Shown here in pieces: positions 36,738 through 45,879 of a DNA stretch of 64,000 nt. The notes under the pieces were generated by a model. It did not search any database. It saw nothing but the letters and a program-made list of their open reading frames with translations, and had not been told where the DNA came from. How positions within the stretch are numbered: the first letter of the stretch is position 1; each line of letters starts with the position of its first letter. The DNA is from Actinomadura rudentiformis (GTDB lineage Bacteria > Actinomycetota > Actinomycetes > Streptosporangiales > Streptosporangiaceae): positions 372,001-436,000 of the forward strand of contig NZ_WBMT01000005.1 in NCBI RefSeq assembly GCF_008923185.1. Reading direction: 5' to 3'. The translations under genes and the position numbers were made by a program.

Positions 36738-37305
36738 GAACGACACCGAGCCGCAGACCGCGGGCGGGAAGGTGCTCTGGCACTTCACGATGTCACTGGA
36801 CGGCTTCGTGGCAGGGCCGAACCACGAGATGGACTGGATGACCGGGACGGCCAGGCCGGGCCTGGCGGATGAATACGTCCAGACCACGGGTGCTGTCCTG
36901 GGAGGGCGGGACGGATGGGACGCCATGCCTGGCGCTCGCCCCTACGGCGGCGACTGGAAAGGACCGGTGTTCGTGCTCACCCACCACCCCGAGGACGCCA
37001 CGCCCGCCGACGACGTCACGTTCCTGAACTGCGGGCCGGCCGAGGCGGTGCGGATCGGGCTGGAGGCGGCCGGCGGCAAGAACCTCGAGGTGTTCTCGCC
37101 CACCATCGGCCGTCAGCTTCTCGAACTGGGACTGATCGACGAGATCGACCTGCACATCGCACCGGTCCTGCTCGGCCAGGGCGTACGGCTGTATGACAAC
37201 CCCGGCAGTGAGCCGATCCGCCTCCACCGCGTCGGCGAAGACGACCCCACGTCGGTCGTCAACGTACGGTACCGACCCAGCCTGCGCACCGGCACGGATT
37301 CATGA
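36736..37305 (+). CDS. Dihydrofolate reductase family (RibD C-terminal) protein
   Basis: This 189-residue protein begins MNDTEPQTAGGKVLWHFTMS, then LDGFVAGPNHEMDWM and a central VLGGRDGWDAM. It ends with the NADPH-fold motif LLELGLIDEIDLHIAPVLLG. This is the RibD_C/dihydrofolate reductase-like family, usually of unknown substrate. The ATG has AGGAGG 6 bases upstream. It is preceded by a dead relative (35788-36399). A small reading frame overlaps its stop (ATGA). Confidence 0.87.
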   Translation: MNDTEPQTAGGKVLWHFTMSLDGFVAGPNHEMDWMTGTARPGLADEYVQTTGAVLGGRDGWDAMPGARPYGGDWKGPVFVLTHHPEDATPADDVTFLNCGPAEAVRIGLEAAGGKNLEVFSPTIGRQLLELGLIDEIDLHIAPVLLGQGVRLYDNPGSEPIRLHRVGEDDPTSVVNVRYRPSLRTGTDS

Positions 37306-37469
37306 CGGACGAGATCACACTGCCCGACGCCGAAGAGTTGTGGGCGGAGACGGCGGCGTTGGCGGTGCTGCCGGCGCTCACCCCAGCCATGGAACCGATG
37401 GGGTTCGGGTTGGTGAACGGTGGACTGCGGAGCGGGGACGTCGGTAACGGCTGGTGGGGGATGTCGTGA
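37302..37469 (+). CDS. Small hypothetical reading frame coupled to the reductase gene
   Basis: This 55-codon frame starts at ATG 37302, overlapping the reductase stop (ATGA). It encodes an acidic start, TDEITLPDAEELWAETAAL, and ends WWGMS. The coupling makes translation possible, but I recognise no family; it may be the stub of a truncated gene. Confidence 0.3.
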   Translation: MTDEITLPDAEELWAETAALAVLPALTPAMEPMGFGLVNGGLRSGDVGNGWWGMS

Positions 37470-37520
37470 GTTGAGGGCGGCTGGGCGGTCGTGTACTGGT
37501 TCGCGCGATATTCGGGCACC

Positions 37521-38335
37521 TCAACGCGAGGTGAGCCAGCTACGGATCTCGTCCATGAGGGGGACGGGCGCATCATGGTGGACCAGGTGACCGGCGTCGT
37601 CGATCAACGAGAGCTCGGCGGCGGGGATCAAGCTCTGCAATCGCCGGGCGACGTCGAGGGGGATCCAAGTGTCGCGGGCGCCCCACAGAATCCGTACCGG
37701 GATGTCGATGCGGCCCAGCTGTTGCTCGTTCTCTTCGAGGAAACGCTCGTCATAGTCGGCGATCTGCCGATAGAAGGCCAGCTGGCCGCCCTCTCCGGTC
37801 CACGGCTGCACCAGGGCGTCGAGATCTTCATCGCGCAGCCGGCGGTGGCTCGCGCCCTGAATATAGGCCCGCACGATGGCGGTATGGATATAGCCCGGCA
37901 GCTGCCCCAGGACGTCAGGATGGTCCTGCACGAACCTGAAGAACGGAGAGCCGCTGGGCGGGATGGCGACGACGTCGACGAGCATGAGCGAGGCGTAATC
38001 GACGCCCAGGCTCAGATGCGTGCGCAGGGACACAGCGCCGCCGAAGTCGTGGGCGATCACGTGCGGCCGGTCCAGGCCCCAGTGCGCAAGCAGCGCCGCG
38101 AACGCATCGGCCTGCGAGCCGAAATCGACGGGATGCCCTTCCAGCTTGGAGGAGCGTCCGTATCCGGGCATGTCCCAAAGGTGGACGGTGAAGTCGCGGC
38201 TCAGGCCCTGGCGAACGGCTGCCACAGCAGCGATGAGAACGGCGTGCCATGGCAGAACACCACGGCTGGACCAGCACCTGTGCGCCCCCAGGCGATCTGC
38301 CTTCCACACCACTCGAAACGCTCTGTCAGCTCCAT
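37521..38335 (-). pseudogene. Alpha/beta hydrolase (epoxide hydrolase/dehalogenase type), one-base frameshift
   Basis: From ATG 38335 the frame gives MELTERFEWCGRQIAW, VVFCHGTPFSSLLW and QPFARA, then hits a TGA. A missing C near 38204 would join it to LSRDFTVHLWDMPGYGRSS and the rest down to 37521. The intact part shows AHDFGG (Asp nucleophile in the elbow) and DAGHLVHH (catalytic His), so the restored enzyme of about 271 residues would be an Asp-type hydrolase. The rest is undamaged, which suggests a sequencing or assembly deletion as much as a real mutation. Confidence 0.82.
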
Positions 38336-38504
38336 GACGTGCAATGTTAGTGATCGCCGAACCACGTCCTTTGGATCGCAGGCTTCTAGGTCAAGGCCGC
38401 GGGCGGCGTCCGCACCTGGACGCTGGCTCTACGCGCAGGTCTTGGCCCCCCTACCAACTTGGGTTCTCAGGGTGATCGCAAACCTGACCCGTGGGGGTGT
38501 TGCC

Positions 38505-39425
38505 ATGACCGAGGCGCGTCGAGCACGGAAGATGGGGCCACTTCTCGGATCTCCGCGCGGTTCCTGTCAGAGGACGAGCGGATCGTCATCGCCGAGATGC
38601 TTCACGCCAACAACTCGCTACGCGCGATCGCCAAGAAGCTCGGCCGCGCCCCCTCCACGATCAGCCGGGAAGTGCGCCGGAACCGCGACCCACGCACCGG
38701 CAAGTACAGCCCGTTCCACGCTCAGCGTCGCGCGGCTGTACGACGAGCGCGGTCCAAGGACGGAAAGATCCGGCGTGACCCGGAGCTGCAGACGTTCATC
38801 CAGCAAGGCCTCAACCGGCGCTGAAGCCCGGAGCAGATCAGCCAGGCGCTACGCATCGCTTTCCGACGAGCCGGACCCGGCACCTGGCACACGAAACCAT
38901 CTACCAGGCGATCTACCTACCGCACCGCGGCGGCCTGGAGCGACAGCCCAACTCGCCAGCGGCCCGCTGGCGTCGATGACCGCCAGGTGCCCGGACACTG
39001 GGAGGGGGATCTCATCGTTGGCCAGGGCAGCCGGTCGGCCATCGGCACCCTGGTCGAGCGCACCACCCGGTACGTCACGTTCCTCCATCTGCCCCACGGA
39101 CGCACAGCCGAGCACGCGCGCTCCTGCACGCCTTCGCCGACTTGCCCGCCGACCTCGCCCGCTCGCTGACCTCGGATCAGGGCACCGACACGACGAGTCC
39201 ACTCGCACCACGGGCATCCCGGTCTACTTCTGCGATCGGCCAACCCCTGGCAACGCGGCTCGAACGAGAACACGCACGGATTGCTCCGCCAATACCGCCC
39301 GAAGGGCACCGACCCGTCAGTCCACACCGCCGAAGACCTCGCCGTCGCGGCCGAGCCCAACAACCGCCCCCGCAAGGTCCTCCACTGGCAAACCCCGCTG
39401 AGCTCGTCGCAACAGTCGAATGACC
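38505..39425 (+). mobile_element. IS30-family transposase, degenerate
   Basis: The helix-turn-helix part reads FLSEDERIVIAEMLHANNSL and KKLGRAPSTISREVRRNRD, then a TGA (38822-38824) replaces the Trp before SPEQISQAL. Later frames give VPGHWEGDLIVGQGSRSAIG, TLVERTTRYVTFLHLP, FCD and [11 protein letters not shown], the IS30 catalytic core. Several frameshifts and deletions are present. It is inactive; no clear terminal repeats were seen. Confidence 0.8.
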
Positions 39426-39439
39426 GCGTGTTGCGTCAG

Positions 39440-39560
39440 TTCCTGGAATCCGCCCACCACACCTTCTTCCGTCGTGGCGACGTCATCGACCTGGATGCCC
39501 TTCAGGTGAGGGAACAGCAGATCGACACCACAGGGTTCCTGCCCCTGCAGGCATGCAGCA
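39440..39560 (-). mobile_element. ISL3-like transposase N-terminal scrap
   Basis: The minus strand encodes [20 protein letters not shown], resembling the first residues of ISL3 transposases. It ends without a catalytic domain and abuts the IS30 remnant. Weak identification. Confidence 0.3.
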
Positions 39561-39609
39561 CGACGACCTCGCGGCCGCTGATTGATGATCAGTTCCTGGA
39601 TGAGCAGAT

Positions 39610-40017
39610 TCAGCCTCGTCCGCCCAGGGGCGTGTGGTGCACGCGGACCTTCCGGTGGCTGATCCGCCAGCCTTGCGGGGTGCGCAGGACGGTGTCCTCG
39701 TATGTCACGCTCCCGGTGGTGCCGTCGGCGTTGACGCCGATCCCCTTGGACAGCGCGTGCACCCGGCCCTCGGCGGCCTCGGTGAGGACGACGTTGGTGA
39801 CGTGGTGGCCGACCGGATTGAGCTCGCCCAAGGCACGTCCTGTGGCGGCGCAGGCCGCGACGCCCAGCAAGGGCTCCTGTCCGAACTCGGACACGTCGTA
39901 GACGACGTCGGAAGTGAACAGTTCGTCCAGCCGATCCAGCTCCCCGCTGTCGCATAGGTGGCCGTGCATGGAGATCAGTTCGGTGATCGCGGTGCGGTCG
40001 TCGGCGGTGAACGCCAT
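39610..40017 (-). CDS. SnoaL-like/NTF2-fold protein
   Basis: This 135-residue protein begins [20 protein letters not shown], then [20 protein letters not shown], a GHHVTNVVL segment and a final [12 protein letters not shown]. These are features of SnoaL_4-type small barrels found as ring-modifying enzymes or binding proteins. The ATG at 40017 has AGGAGG 4 bases upstream. It is divergent from a TetR gene and two identical-type operators lie between them, so it is probably the regulated target. Confidence 0.82.
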   Translation of the reverse strand: MAFTADDRTAITELISMHGHLCDSGELDRLDELFTSDVVYDVSEFGQEPLLGVAACAATGRALGELNPVGHHVTNVVLTEAAEGRVHALSKGIGVNADGTTGSVTYEDTVLRTPQGWRISHRKVRVHHTPLGGRG

Positions 40018-40067
40018 CGCTCCTCCTGGGACGGCCCGGCAGGTGCTCGCCCTCGCCGGGAAAGAAA

Positions 40068-40081
40068 CGGGGAACTCCCCG
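40068..40081. promoter_or_regulatory. TetR operator copy 1
   Basis: CGGGGAACTCCCCG is a palindrome (one mismatch at the centre) in the divergent promoter between the SnoaL-like and TetR genes. Confidence 0.7.
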
Positions 40082-40105
40082 GTTATTGCCTCCCGGTAAG
40101 CTAAA

Positions 40106-40119
40106 CGGGGAAATCCCCG
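40106..40119. promoter_or_regulatory. TetR operator copy 2
   Basis: CGGGGAAATCCCCG repeats the 40068 site 38 bases away, with the same outer five bases on both arms and one changed central base. Confidence 0.7.
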
Positions 40120-40142
40120 CTTGGCAACCCAGGGAGGCAGGG

Positions 40143-40718
40143 ATGACGGCCCCCTCCGGACGGGCACGCCGCGCGGACGCCGAGCGGAACGCCCGGCTGC
40201 TGAAAGCGGCGGCCAGGGCGCTCTTCGACGAGCGCGGCCCGGACGTCGCCTTGGACGAGATCGCCCGGAGGGCGGGCGTCGGCAACGCGACCCTCTACCG
40301 GCACTACCCGACCCGCAGTGACCTGCTCATGGCGGTCTACGCCGACGAGGTCGCCGCGCTCTGCGACCAAGGCGCTGCTCTGATGTGTGAACCGGCTTCC
40401 GGTGAGGCGTTCTTCACCTGGCTGGAAACCTTCGCCGTCCACGTAGCGACCAGGCGGACGCTGGCCTTCGCCGGCACGCAGGGCGACGGCGAACGGCGCA
40501 CCGAGCTGTTCGACCGCTGGCACGCCTCGCTGACCTCGACCGCGGAGAAGCTGCTCGCCAAAGCCCAAGAGGCGGGCGCCGTCCGCACGGACCTCACCGT
40601 TGCCGAGGTGCTGGCCCTCGCGAACGCGGTCGCGGTCTCACAAACCGATGCCAACCGGGTGCGCCGCCTACTGGAGATCCTTCGCCACGGCCTCAGCGGA
40701 TCAACTGCGCCCGGCTGA
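40143..40718 (+). CDS. TetR-family regulator
   Basis: This 191-residue regulator begins MTAPSGRARRADAERNARLL; the helix-turn-helix is VALDEIARRAGVGNATLYRH, followed by YPTRSDLL. The C-terminal region matches the SACE_7040-like ligand domain (EVLALANAVAVSQ). GGGAGG lies 5 bases upstream of the ATG. Two palindromic boxes upstream mark it as a local repressor of itself and the SnoaL-like gene. Confidence 0.9.
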   Translation: MTAPSGRARRADAERNARLLKAAARALFDERGPDVALDEIARRAGVGNATLYRHYPTRSDLLMAVYADEVAALCDQGAALMCEPASGEAFFTWLETFAVHVATRRTLAFAGTQGDGERRTELFDRWHASLTSTAEKLLAKAQEAGAVRTDLTVAEVLALANAVAVSQTDANRVRRLLEILRHGLSGSTAPG

Positions 40719-41023
40719 GCCACTGGACGGCGTTTGGCCCACGACCGGGCCGGAGCAGGGATGCAGCCTTGGCCACCGTCCGCCGACAGCAACCAACGGC
40801 AAACACTCCCCGTTACTACTCCACCGACTTTGAGCCAGAACCAGGCTCAGACTCACTTACGAAGGCTGGCAGCCTGCGGCACGCATCCAGGACTCCGAGC
40901 CGGACCCGTTCTCGGCTCTGAGCGGCGGCCAGGGCGACTTCGGAGTGGTGAACTGAATGGAGATCGATCTGATGCCGGTCACCACGCTCTACGGCGGGGA
41001 GTCCAGTCCACCGGGCTCAGGGC

Positions 41024-41660
41024 ATGCTCACGGCGATGCACGGCGGCGCGGTCACCCTCGCCGAGGCGTATCCGGGCAGGGTGATCCTCGGGCTCGGCGG
41101 GGCCGGCGGCGACCGTCCCCTGACCCGGCTGCAGGACTATCTGGACGAAATGGACAAGGCCGCCAGCCGGATCCTGCCCGACGTGCGCTACCCCCGGGTG
41201 CTCGCCGCACTGGGGCCCAGGGCACACCGGCTCGCCCGCGAGCGCGCAGAGGGAGTGCATCCCTTCATGCAGCCGGTCGAGCACACCGAGGTTGCCCGCA
41301 AAGCACTGGGACCTGAAGGACTACTGATCCCGCACCAGACTCTCGTCCTGGGCACCAACGCGACCTCGTCCCGAGGACAGATGCGCGCCCTCCTAGCCCA
41401 GGGGATGAGAAATATCGAGACCCCGTACACCAGGAATTACCGCCGGCTCGGGTACGGAGACGACGACCTGGCAGACGACCGCAGCGATCGCCTCATCGAC
41501 GCCACCCTGGCATGGGGAGACGAGAAGGCCATCGCCACGCGCCTCCACGAACACCTGGAGGCCGGCGCCGACCACGTGCTCCTCCATCCCCTGGCACCCG
41601 ACCTGAAATCAACGGTCGACCAGCTGGAACGACTGGCTCCCCAGTTGAACCAGCAGGGCC
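41024..41660 (+). pseudogene. LLM-class F420-dependent oxidoreductase, truncated
   Basis: The frame beginning ATG 41024 gives LAEAYPGRVILGLGG, then a central segment and GADHVLLHPLAPDLKS, the C-terminal two-thirds of a luciferase-like monooxygenase of the F420 group. The N-terminal 70-100 residues with the first barrel strands are missing or scrambled in another frame (from 40957). After about 41660 the frame continues without family character because the native stop is lost. Judged inactive. Confidence 0.7.
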
Positions 41661-41984
41661 ACGCCCATCACCGTCCTGACTGGAGTCGCGCCGCTCGGTC
41701 CGGGCTGATGGCGTCCTCCGCCGTCGCTCGCGCCGGCCAGATCGACATCGTCACAGTGCGACCTTCGACATGCCACTCTGCTGGGCGCAGCCGAAAGAGC
41801 CTTCGCCCCGCTGCTGAGGCAACCGCGTACCATTCTGCGCACCGACCCGTCCGACCCGTCATGAGGCCGAAATCATGTGACGGGATCGCCTCGGGACCGG
41901 TGTCAGAGTTGCCGAGATGGTCAGCGTCCCGGCAGGGATCTACACCGAGCAGGCGGAACGCTTTCTTCGTCCGCGACCTCTGAC

Positions 41985-42180
41985 CACGCTCCAGCCCCTG
42001 ACCGCACTGGTCGGCCGCTTCAATCACGCACCCTGGCCGACCAGGTCAGGCGCCTGGGCATCCCTGGAACCTCCGGACGCGTCGCCGACCTGCGCCAGCT
42101 CATCCTCCAGAGCCCCGCGCCCATGATCGCCCAGGCCCCCGAATTGGCGCACGCGGCAGCGGCGTGGCTTTATCCGTTCC
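41985..42180 (+). pseudogene. Integrase-like protein C-terminal fragment
   Basis: One frame reads SRTLADQVRRLGIPGTSGRV and ADLRQLILQSPAPMIAQ, resembling the end of an actinobacterial tyrosine-recombinase-like protein. No catalytic residues remain. The surrounding 41661-42193 stretch holds no other gene. Confidence 0.5.
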
Positions 42181-42193
42181 GTTCTCGTACAGG

Positions 42194-42997
42194 TCAGGTC
42201 AGAATCCGCCAGCGCTCGGCGGTCTCGTCGTCGGAGGGGAAGAACGCTTCGACGCGCAATTCCTGGGCGGTGACGTCCACGGGTGTGCCGATGCTGGACA
42301 CGACCGAGAAGAACCGCAGGCGATCGTCGCCGAGGCGGAAGTGCACGTCGATGACCGGGACCAGCGGCGCGAGCGCCGGTGCCGCCGCGGTGAGCGCCTC
42401 GACCTCGGGCCGCGCCCGCAGCTCCTGGACGAGCTCGGCGGTCGCCAGGTCGAGCACCCCGCCCACCGCTTCGCGCCGGGCGCGCTCCAGCAGCGCGGGC
42501 GCGACCTGGTCCCAGTTGGCGATGCCGTCGCGGACCGGGCCCGGTTCCAGGATCAGGCGCAGCACGTTGACGCCGTCGGGGATCGGGTCGGGAGCCATCA
42601 GCTCACCGAACAGACGCGCCGCGCCGCGGTTGGCGCGCAGCAGGTCCCAGCCGCGGTCCAGCACGATGGCGGGAAACGGGTCGTGCTGTTGCAGCATCCG
42701 CCCGACGGCCATGGTGACCCGGTCGAGGGCTGGATCGTCGAGGCTGCGATGCGGGAACAGCGGAGCGAAGCCGGCCGCCAGGAGCAGGCCGTTGCGGTCG
42801 CGCAGCGGGACGTCGAGCGCGCCGGCCAGGCGGAGCACCATCTCCCGGCTCGGGTTCGACCGGCCGGTCTCCAGGAAGCTCATGTGGCGCGGGGTGGTCA
42901 TCGCGGCCGACGCGAGATCGAGCTGGCTCATCGCCCGTACGCGGCGCCAGTAGCGAACCAGGGTGCCGAAAGAGACCTCGGTCATCGTCGCGGACAT
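42194..42997 (-). CDS. XRE-family regulator with MmyB-like C-terminal domain
   Basis: This 267-residue regulator has an XRE helix-turn-helix in the first 70 residues (LVRYWRRVRAMSQLDLA, then RHMSFLETGRSNPSREMVL) and the MmyB-like ligand domain with AIVLDRGWDLLRANRGAARL and a C-terminal FFPSDDETAERWR. Such regulators often control an adjacent oxidoreductase or hydrolase gene. It is divergent from the carboxymuconolactone decarboxylase-like gene at 43110. The start at 42997 is chosen; 42985 is also possible. Confidence 0.87.
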   Translation of the reverse strand: MSATMTEVSFGTLVRYWRRVRAMSQLDLASAAMTTPRHMSFLETGRSNPSREMVLRLAGALDVPLRDRNGLLLAAGFAPLFPHRSLDDPALDRVTMAVGRMLQQHDPFPAIVLDRGWDLLRANRGAARLFGELMAPDPIPDGVNVLRLILEPGPVRDGIANWDQVAPALLERARREAVGGVLDLATAELVQELRARPEVEALTAAAPALAPLVPVIDVHFRLGDDRLRFFSVVSSIGTPVDVTAQELRVEAFFPSDDETAERWRILT

Positions 42998-43109
42998 GAG
43001 CCGACCCTACGGCCGCGCGTGAGCCGCGGCGCTTCCCTCCGGGGGAATCGTGGCCGAGCGCGGGGCGGGAGAGGGTCTGTGCATCACCACTCGTTACCAA
43101 GGAGCTCCG

Positions 43110-43655
43110 ATGCACCTCCCGATCCTCACCTCCGATTCCGTGCCGGCCGCGTCCCGGCCGATCCTCGACGGGATCGCGGCCGACCTCGGTTTCGTCCCGA
43201 ACTTCGCGGCCGCGATCGCGGCCAGCCCGACGCTCCTGGCGGGCTTCGACGGGCTGCGCCGCGCCGTCGGCGGTGACTCCTTCGACCCGGTGCACCGGGA
43301 GATCGCGGGAGTCGCCGTCGGGGTCGCTGTCGACAACGCCTACGGCGTCGCCTTCCACTCCACGGTTCTCAGCGGTCTGGGCGTGGACCAGGAGGACATC
43401 AAGGCGATGCGGGATGGGACCGAGCCCCGCGGGGAAGTCCAGGCGGCCGTCTACGCCTTCGCCAGGGCGCTGGTGGTCGAGCGCGGCGCGGTGCCGCAGG
43501 AGGTGGTACGGCGAGCCTTCGATGCCGGGTTGCAGCCGGCCGACCTGCTGCAACTGGTCACCGAGTGCGCCTTCGCGACCCTGGTCGGCCTCGTCGACAA
43601 CCTCGCCGGCCGCATCGAACTGGACGAGCTCCTGCGCCCGCAGGCGTGGAAGTAG
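43110..43655 (+). CDS. Carboxymuconolactone decarboxylase family protein lacking the CxxC
   Basis: This 181-residue AhpD-like all-helical protein begins MHLPILTSDSVPAASRPILD. The place where family members carry CxxCxxxH reads NAYGVAFHST, so both redox cysteines are absent while the His is kept. It therefore is unlikely to be a peroxidase. AAGGAG is 6 bases upstream of the ATG. The divergent MmyB-like regulator probably controls it. Confidence 0.83.
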   Translation: MHLPILTSDSVPAASRPILDGIAADLGFVPNFAAAIAASPTLLAGFDGLRRAVGGDSFDPVHREIAGVAVGVAVDNAYGVAFHSTVLSGLGVDQEDIKAMRDGTEPRGEVQAAVYAFARALVVERGAVPQEVVRRAFDAGLQPADLLQLVTECAFATLVGLVDNLAGRIELDELLRPQAWK

Positions 43656-43933
43656 CCGGAATCCCCGTGCACGATGCCGCGGTCGCACGTCACCACGGCG
43701 GGCCGGCCGGGCCGACGAACGGTGAACCACTGGCGCTGACCCATGTGAGCCAGCACCACGACGCCGACGATGTGTCAGCTCGTGCTTTGGTGCGTCAGCT
43801 GACGCGGCACGCCTCCGTGGCCTAATGATTCACTTAGGCGGCGAACTCCTCGAAAGTCCGGTTGCCACCAGGTGAAGCCAGCTGCCTGATCAACCGATGA
43901 AGAGATGCCTGCAGAGGCCGAACGGGGTGTCCG

Positions 43934-45367
43934 TCAGGTGTTCTGTGAGGACGTCTTGCGTCGTGCGGGGCGTCCCGGGGAGGTGGGACGGTGCCGTTGG
44001 GCGTTCCTGCTGCGCGGGGCGGCCCCGGCAGGGGTACTGCGATGTGCCCGCGTGCGGTCTGTCGTCGCCAGGGACGTTCCGGCGGCGGTGTGGGCAGGGG
44101 TACGGGCGCCGGTGATGCGGGCCAGCTCGGTGTCGCCCGGGCGCACGCTGGTGGTGTGCGGAACGATGCCGGCGGTGGTCATCAGGCGGTTCATGTCGCC
44201 GCGCTGGGAGGGCAGGACGAGGGTGACCACGGTGCCGGGCCGTCCGGCGCGGGCGGTGCGGCCGCCGCGGTGCAGGTAGTCCTTGTGGTCGGCGGGCGGG
44301 TCGACGTTGACGACGAGGTCCAGGTCGTCGATGTGGATGCCGCGGGCCGCGACGTCGGTGGCGACCAGGACGTCGACCTCACCCGAGCGGAAACCGTTCA
44401 GGACGCGGTTGCGCTGGGACTGGGACTTGCCGCCGTGCAGCGCGCCGGCGCGGAGGCCCTGGGAAGCCAGCTTGCGGACGAGCCGGTCGGCGCCGTGCTT
44501 CATGGCGACGAACATGATGACCCTGCCGTCGCGGGCGGCGATGTGCGCGGTGGTGTCGTGCTTGTCGGCGTCCGCGACGTGGAGCAGGTGGTGCTCCATG
44601 GTGGTGACCGCTCCGGCCGAGGGGTCGACCGAGTGGGTCACCGGGTCGTTGAGGAAGCGGCGTACCAGCCGATCGATGTTGCGGTCGAGCGTCGCGGAGA
44701 ACATCATCTGCTGACCGCCGGGCGCGACCTGCTCGAGGAGGCCGGTGACCTGGGGGAGGAAGCCCATGTCGGCCATCTGGTCGGCTTCGTCCAGCACGGT
44801 GATCGCCACCTTGTCCAGCCGGCAGTGACCGCGGTCGATCAGGTCCACGAGGCGGCCGGGGGTGGCGACCAGGATCTCGGTGCCGCGTTTGAGCGCGTTC
44901 GCCTGGCGGGGCAGTGACATGCCCCCGACCACCGTGGTCAGCCGCAACCTGACGGCGTCGGCGTAAGGGGTGAGGGCCTCGGTGACCTGCTGGGCGAGCT
45001 CCCGGGTCGGAACGAGGACCAGGGCGAGAGGCCGTCGAGGTTCAGCGCGGCTGCCCGCGGTGCGGGCGAGCAGCGGAAGACCGAAGGCGAGGGTCTTGCC
45101 CGAGCCGGTGCGGCCGCGGCCGAGGACGTCACGGCCGTTCAGCGTGTTCGGCAGGGTCGCGGCCTGGATGGGGAACGGGGTGGTCACCCCATGCCGGGCC
45201 AGCGTCGTCAGCAGGGCCGACGGCATGTCCAGGTCGGAGAACGCCGAGACCGGGGGAAGAGACGGCGTTGAGGATCTCGGAAGCGCGAAATCGCCGCTCG
45301 GAGACGTGCGTTGATCGTTACCTCGGGGTGAGCGACCGTGTGCGGGCCGCCGGGTGCTGCGGGACAT
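43934..45367 (-). CDS. DEAD-box RNA helicase
   Basis: This 477-residue helicase shows the Q motif with FPIQ, motif I GRTGSGKT, Ia PTRELAQQ, II VLDEADQM, III SAT, V ATDVAARG and VI HRGGRTARAG. A basic, low-complexity C-terminal tail follows, as in cold-shock helicases that unwind structured mRNA or assemble ribosomes. The ATG at 45367 has GAGGAAGG 10 bases upstream, part of which is paired in a strong hairpin (45382-45404). It lies downstream of a cold-shock protein gene on the same strand, so cold induction is plausible. Confidence 0.92.
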   Translation of the reverse strand: MSRSTRRPAHGRSPRGNDQRTSPSGDFALPRSSTPSLPPVSAFSDLDMPSALLTTLARHGVTTPFPIQAATLPNTLNGRDVLGRGRTGSGKTLAFGLPLLARTAGSRAEPRRPLALVLVPTRELAQQVTEALTPYADAVRLRLTTVVGGMSLPRQANALKRGTEILVATPGRLVDLIDRGHCRLDKVAITVLDEADQMADMGFLPQVTGLLEQVAPGGQQMMFSATLDRNIDRLVRRFLNDPVTHSVDPSAGAVTTMEHHLLHVADADKHDTTAHIAARDGRVIMFVAMKHGADRLVRKLASQGLRAGALHGGKSQSQRNRVLNGFRSGEVDVLVATDVAARGIHIDDLDLVVNVDPPADHKDYLHRGGRTARAGRPGTVVTLVLPSQRGDMNRLMTTAGIVPHTTSVRPGDTELARITGARTPAHTAAGTSLATTDRTRAHRSTPAGAAPRSRNAQRHRPTSPGRPARRKTSSQNT

Positions 45368-45381
45368 GGCAGTGGAACCTT

Positions 45382-45404
45382 CCTCGAAACGGCGCGTTTC
45401 GAGG
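45382..45404 (-). promoter_or_regulatory. Hairpin occluding the helicase ribosome site
   Basis: On the minus strand CCTCGAAAC, a five-base loop and GTTTCGAGG form a perfect 9-bp stem. The 3' arm overlaps the GAGGAAGG ribosome site of the helicase gene, so the stem could limit translation until melted or bound. Confidence 0.6.
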
Positions 45405-45541
45405 AGTGCTCCAGGGCTCGCAGAGGCGAGCGGAGGATTTCGCAAGAACGAACCGGAAGACGGCGGGCGACAGGAATGCGGCCCGGCCGGGTGAACACGG
45501 CAGCGATCGTGGTGACGGTGCCGGTGGATCAGGCGACGTAC

Positions 45542-45572
45542 GCGGCGGGCCGGCTCAGACCAGGCCCGCCGC
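45542..45572 (-). terminator. Hairpin terminator after the cold-shock gene
   Basis: GCGGCGGGCC and GGCCCGCCGC form a perfect 10-bp stem with an 11-base loop, beginning 20 bases after the cold-shock stop codon. There is no U-run, as is common in actinomycetes. Confidence 0.65.
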
Positions 45573-45591
45573 GACGCCGTCAGTTCGGAGC

Positions 45592-45795
45592 TCAGGCGGG
45601 AACGATGTTCTCCGCCTGGAGGCCCTTCTGGCCCTGGGTGATGTCGAACGTCACCTTCTGGCCTTCCTGGAGCTCGCGGAAGCCCGAGGCGGCGATGTTG
45701 GAGTAGTGGGCGAAGACGTCGGCGCCGCCGCCGTCCTGCTCGATGAAGCCGAAGCCCTTTTCGCCGTTGAACCACTTGACGGTACCGGTGGCCAT
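45592..45795 (-). CDS. Cold-shock protein (CspA family)
   Basis: This 67-residue protein begins [20 protein letters not shown] with RNP1 KGFGFI and RNP2 VFAHY, the nucleic acid-binding face of the OB fold. It ends [17 protein letters not shown] is 7 bases upstream of the ATG. A hairpin-U-tract structure lies about 85-115 bases upstream in the leader, and a terminator-like hairpin follows the gene. It acts as an RNA chaperone. Confidence 0.95.
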   Translation of the reverse strand: MATGTVKWFNGEKGFGFIEQDGGGADVFAHYSNIAASGFRELQEGQKVTFDITQGQKGLQAENIVPA

Positions 45796-45879
45796 GATGA
45801 TCTCCTTCTGGTCGATCCCGGCCGTACACCGTGCACGGCCGGGTGCCGCGATGGGCCCATCCGGAAGATCCAGAGCAAC

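Noticed and set aside
43774..43803. GTCAGCT repeats forming an inverted pair after the decarboxylase-like gene
   Set aside because: The arms are short with a 16-base loop and no context, so it could be chance.
45368..45829. Upstream extension of the helicase gene across the cold-shock gene
   Set aside because: The extra 154 residues are low-complexity, out of frame with the cold-shock protein, and the helicase has a good internal start.
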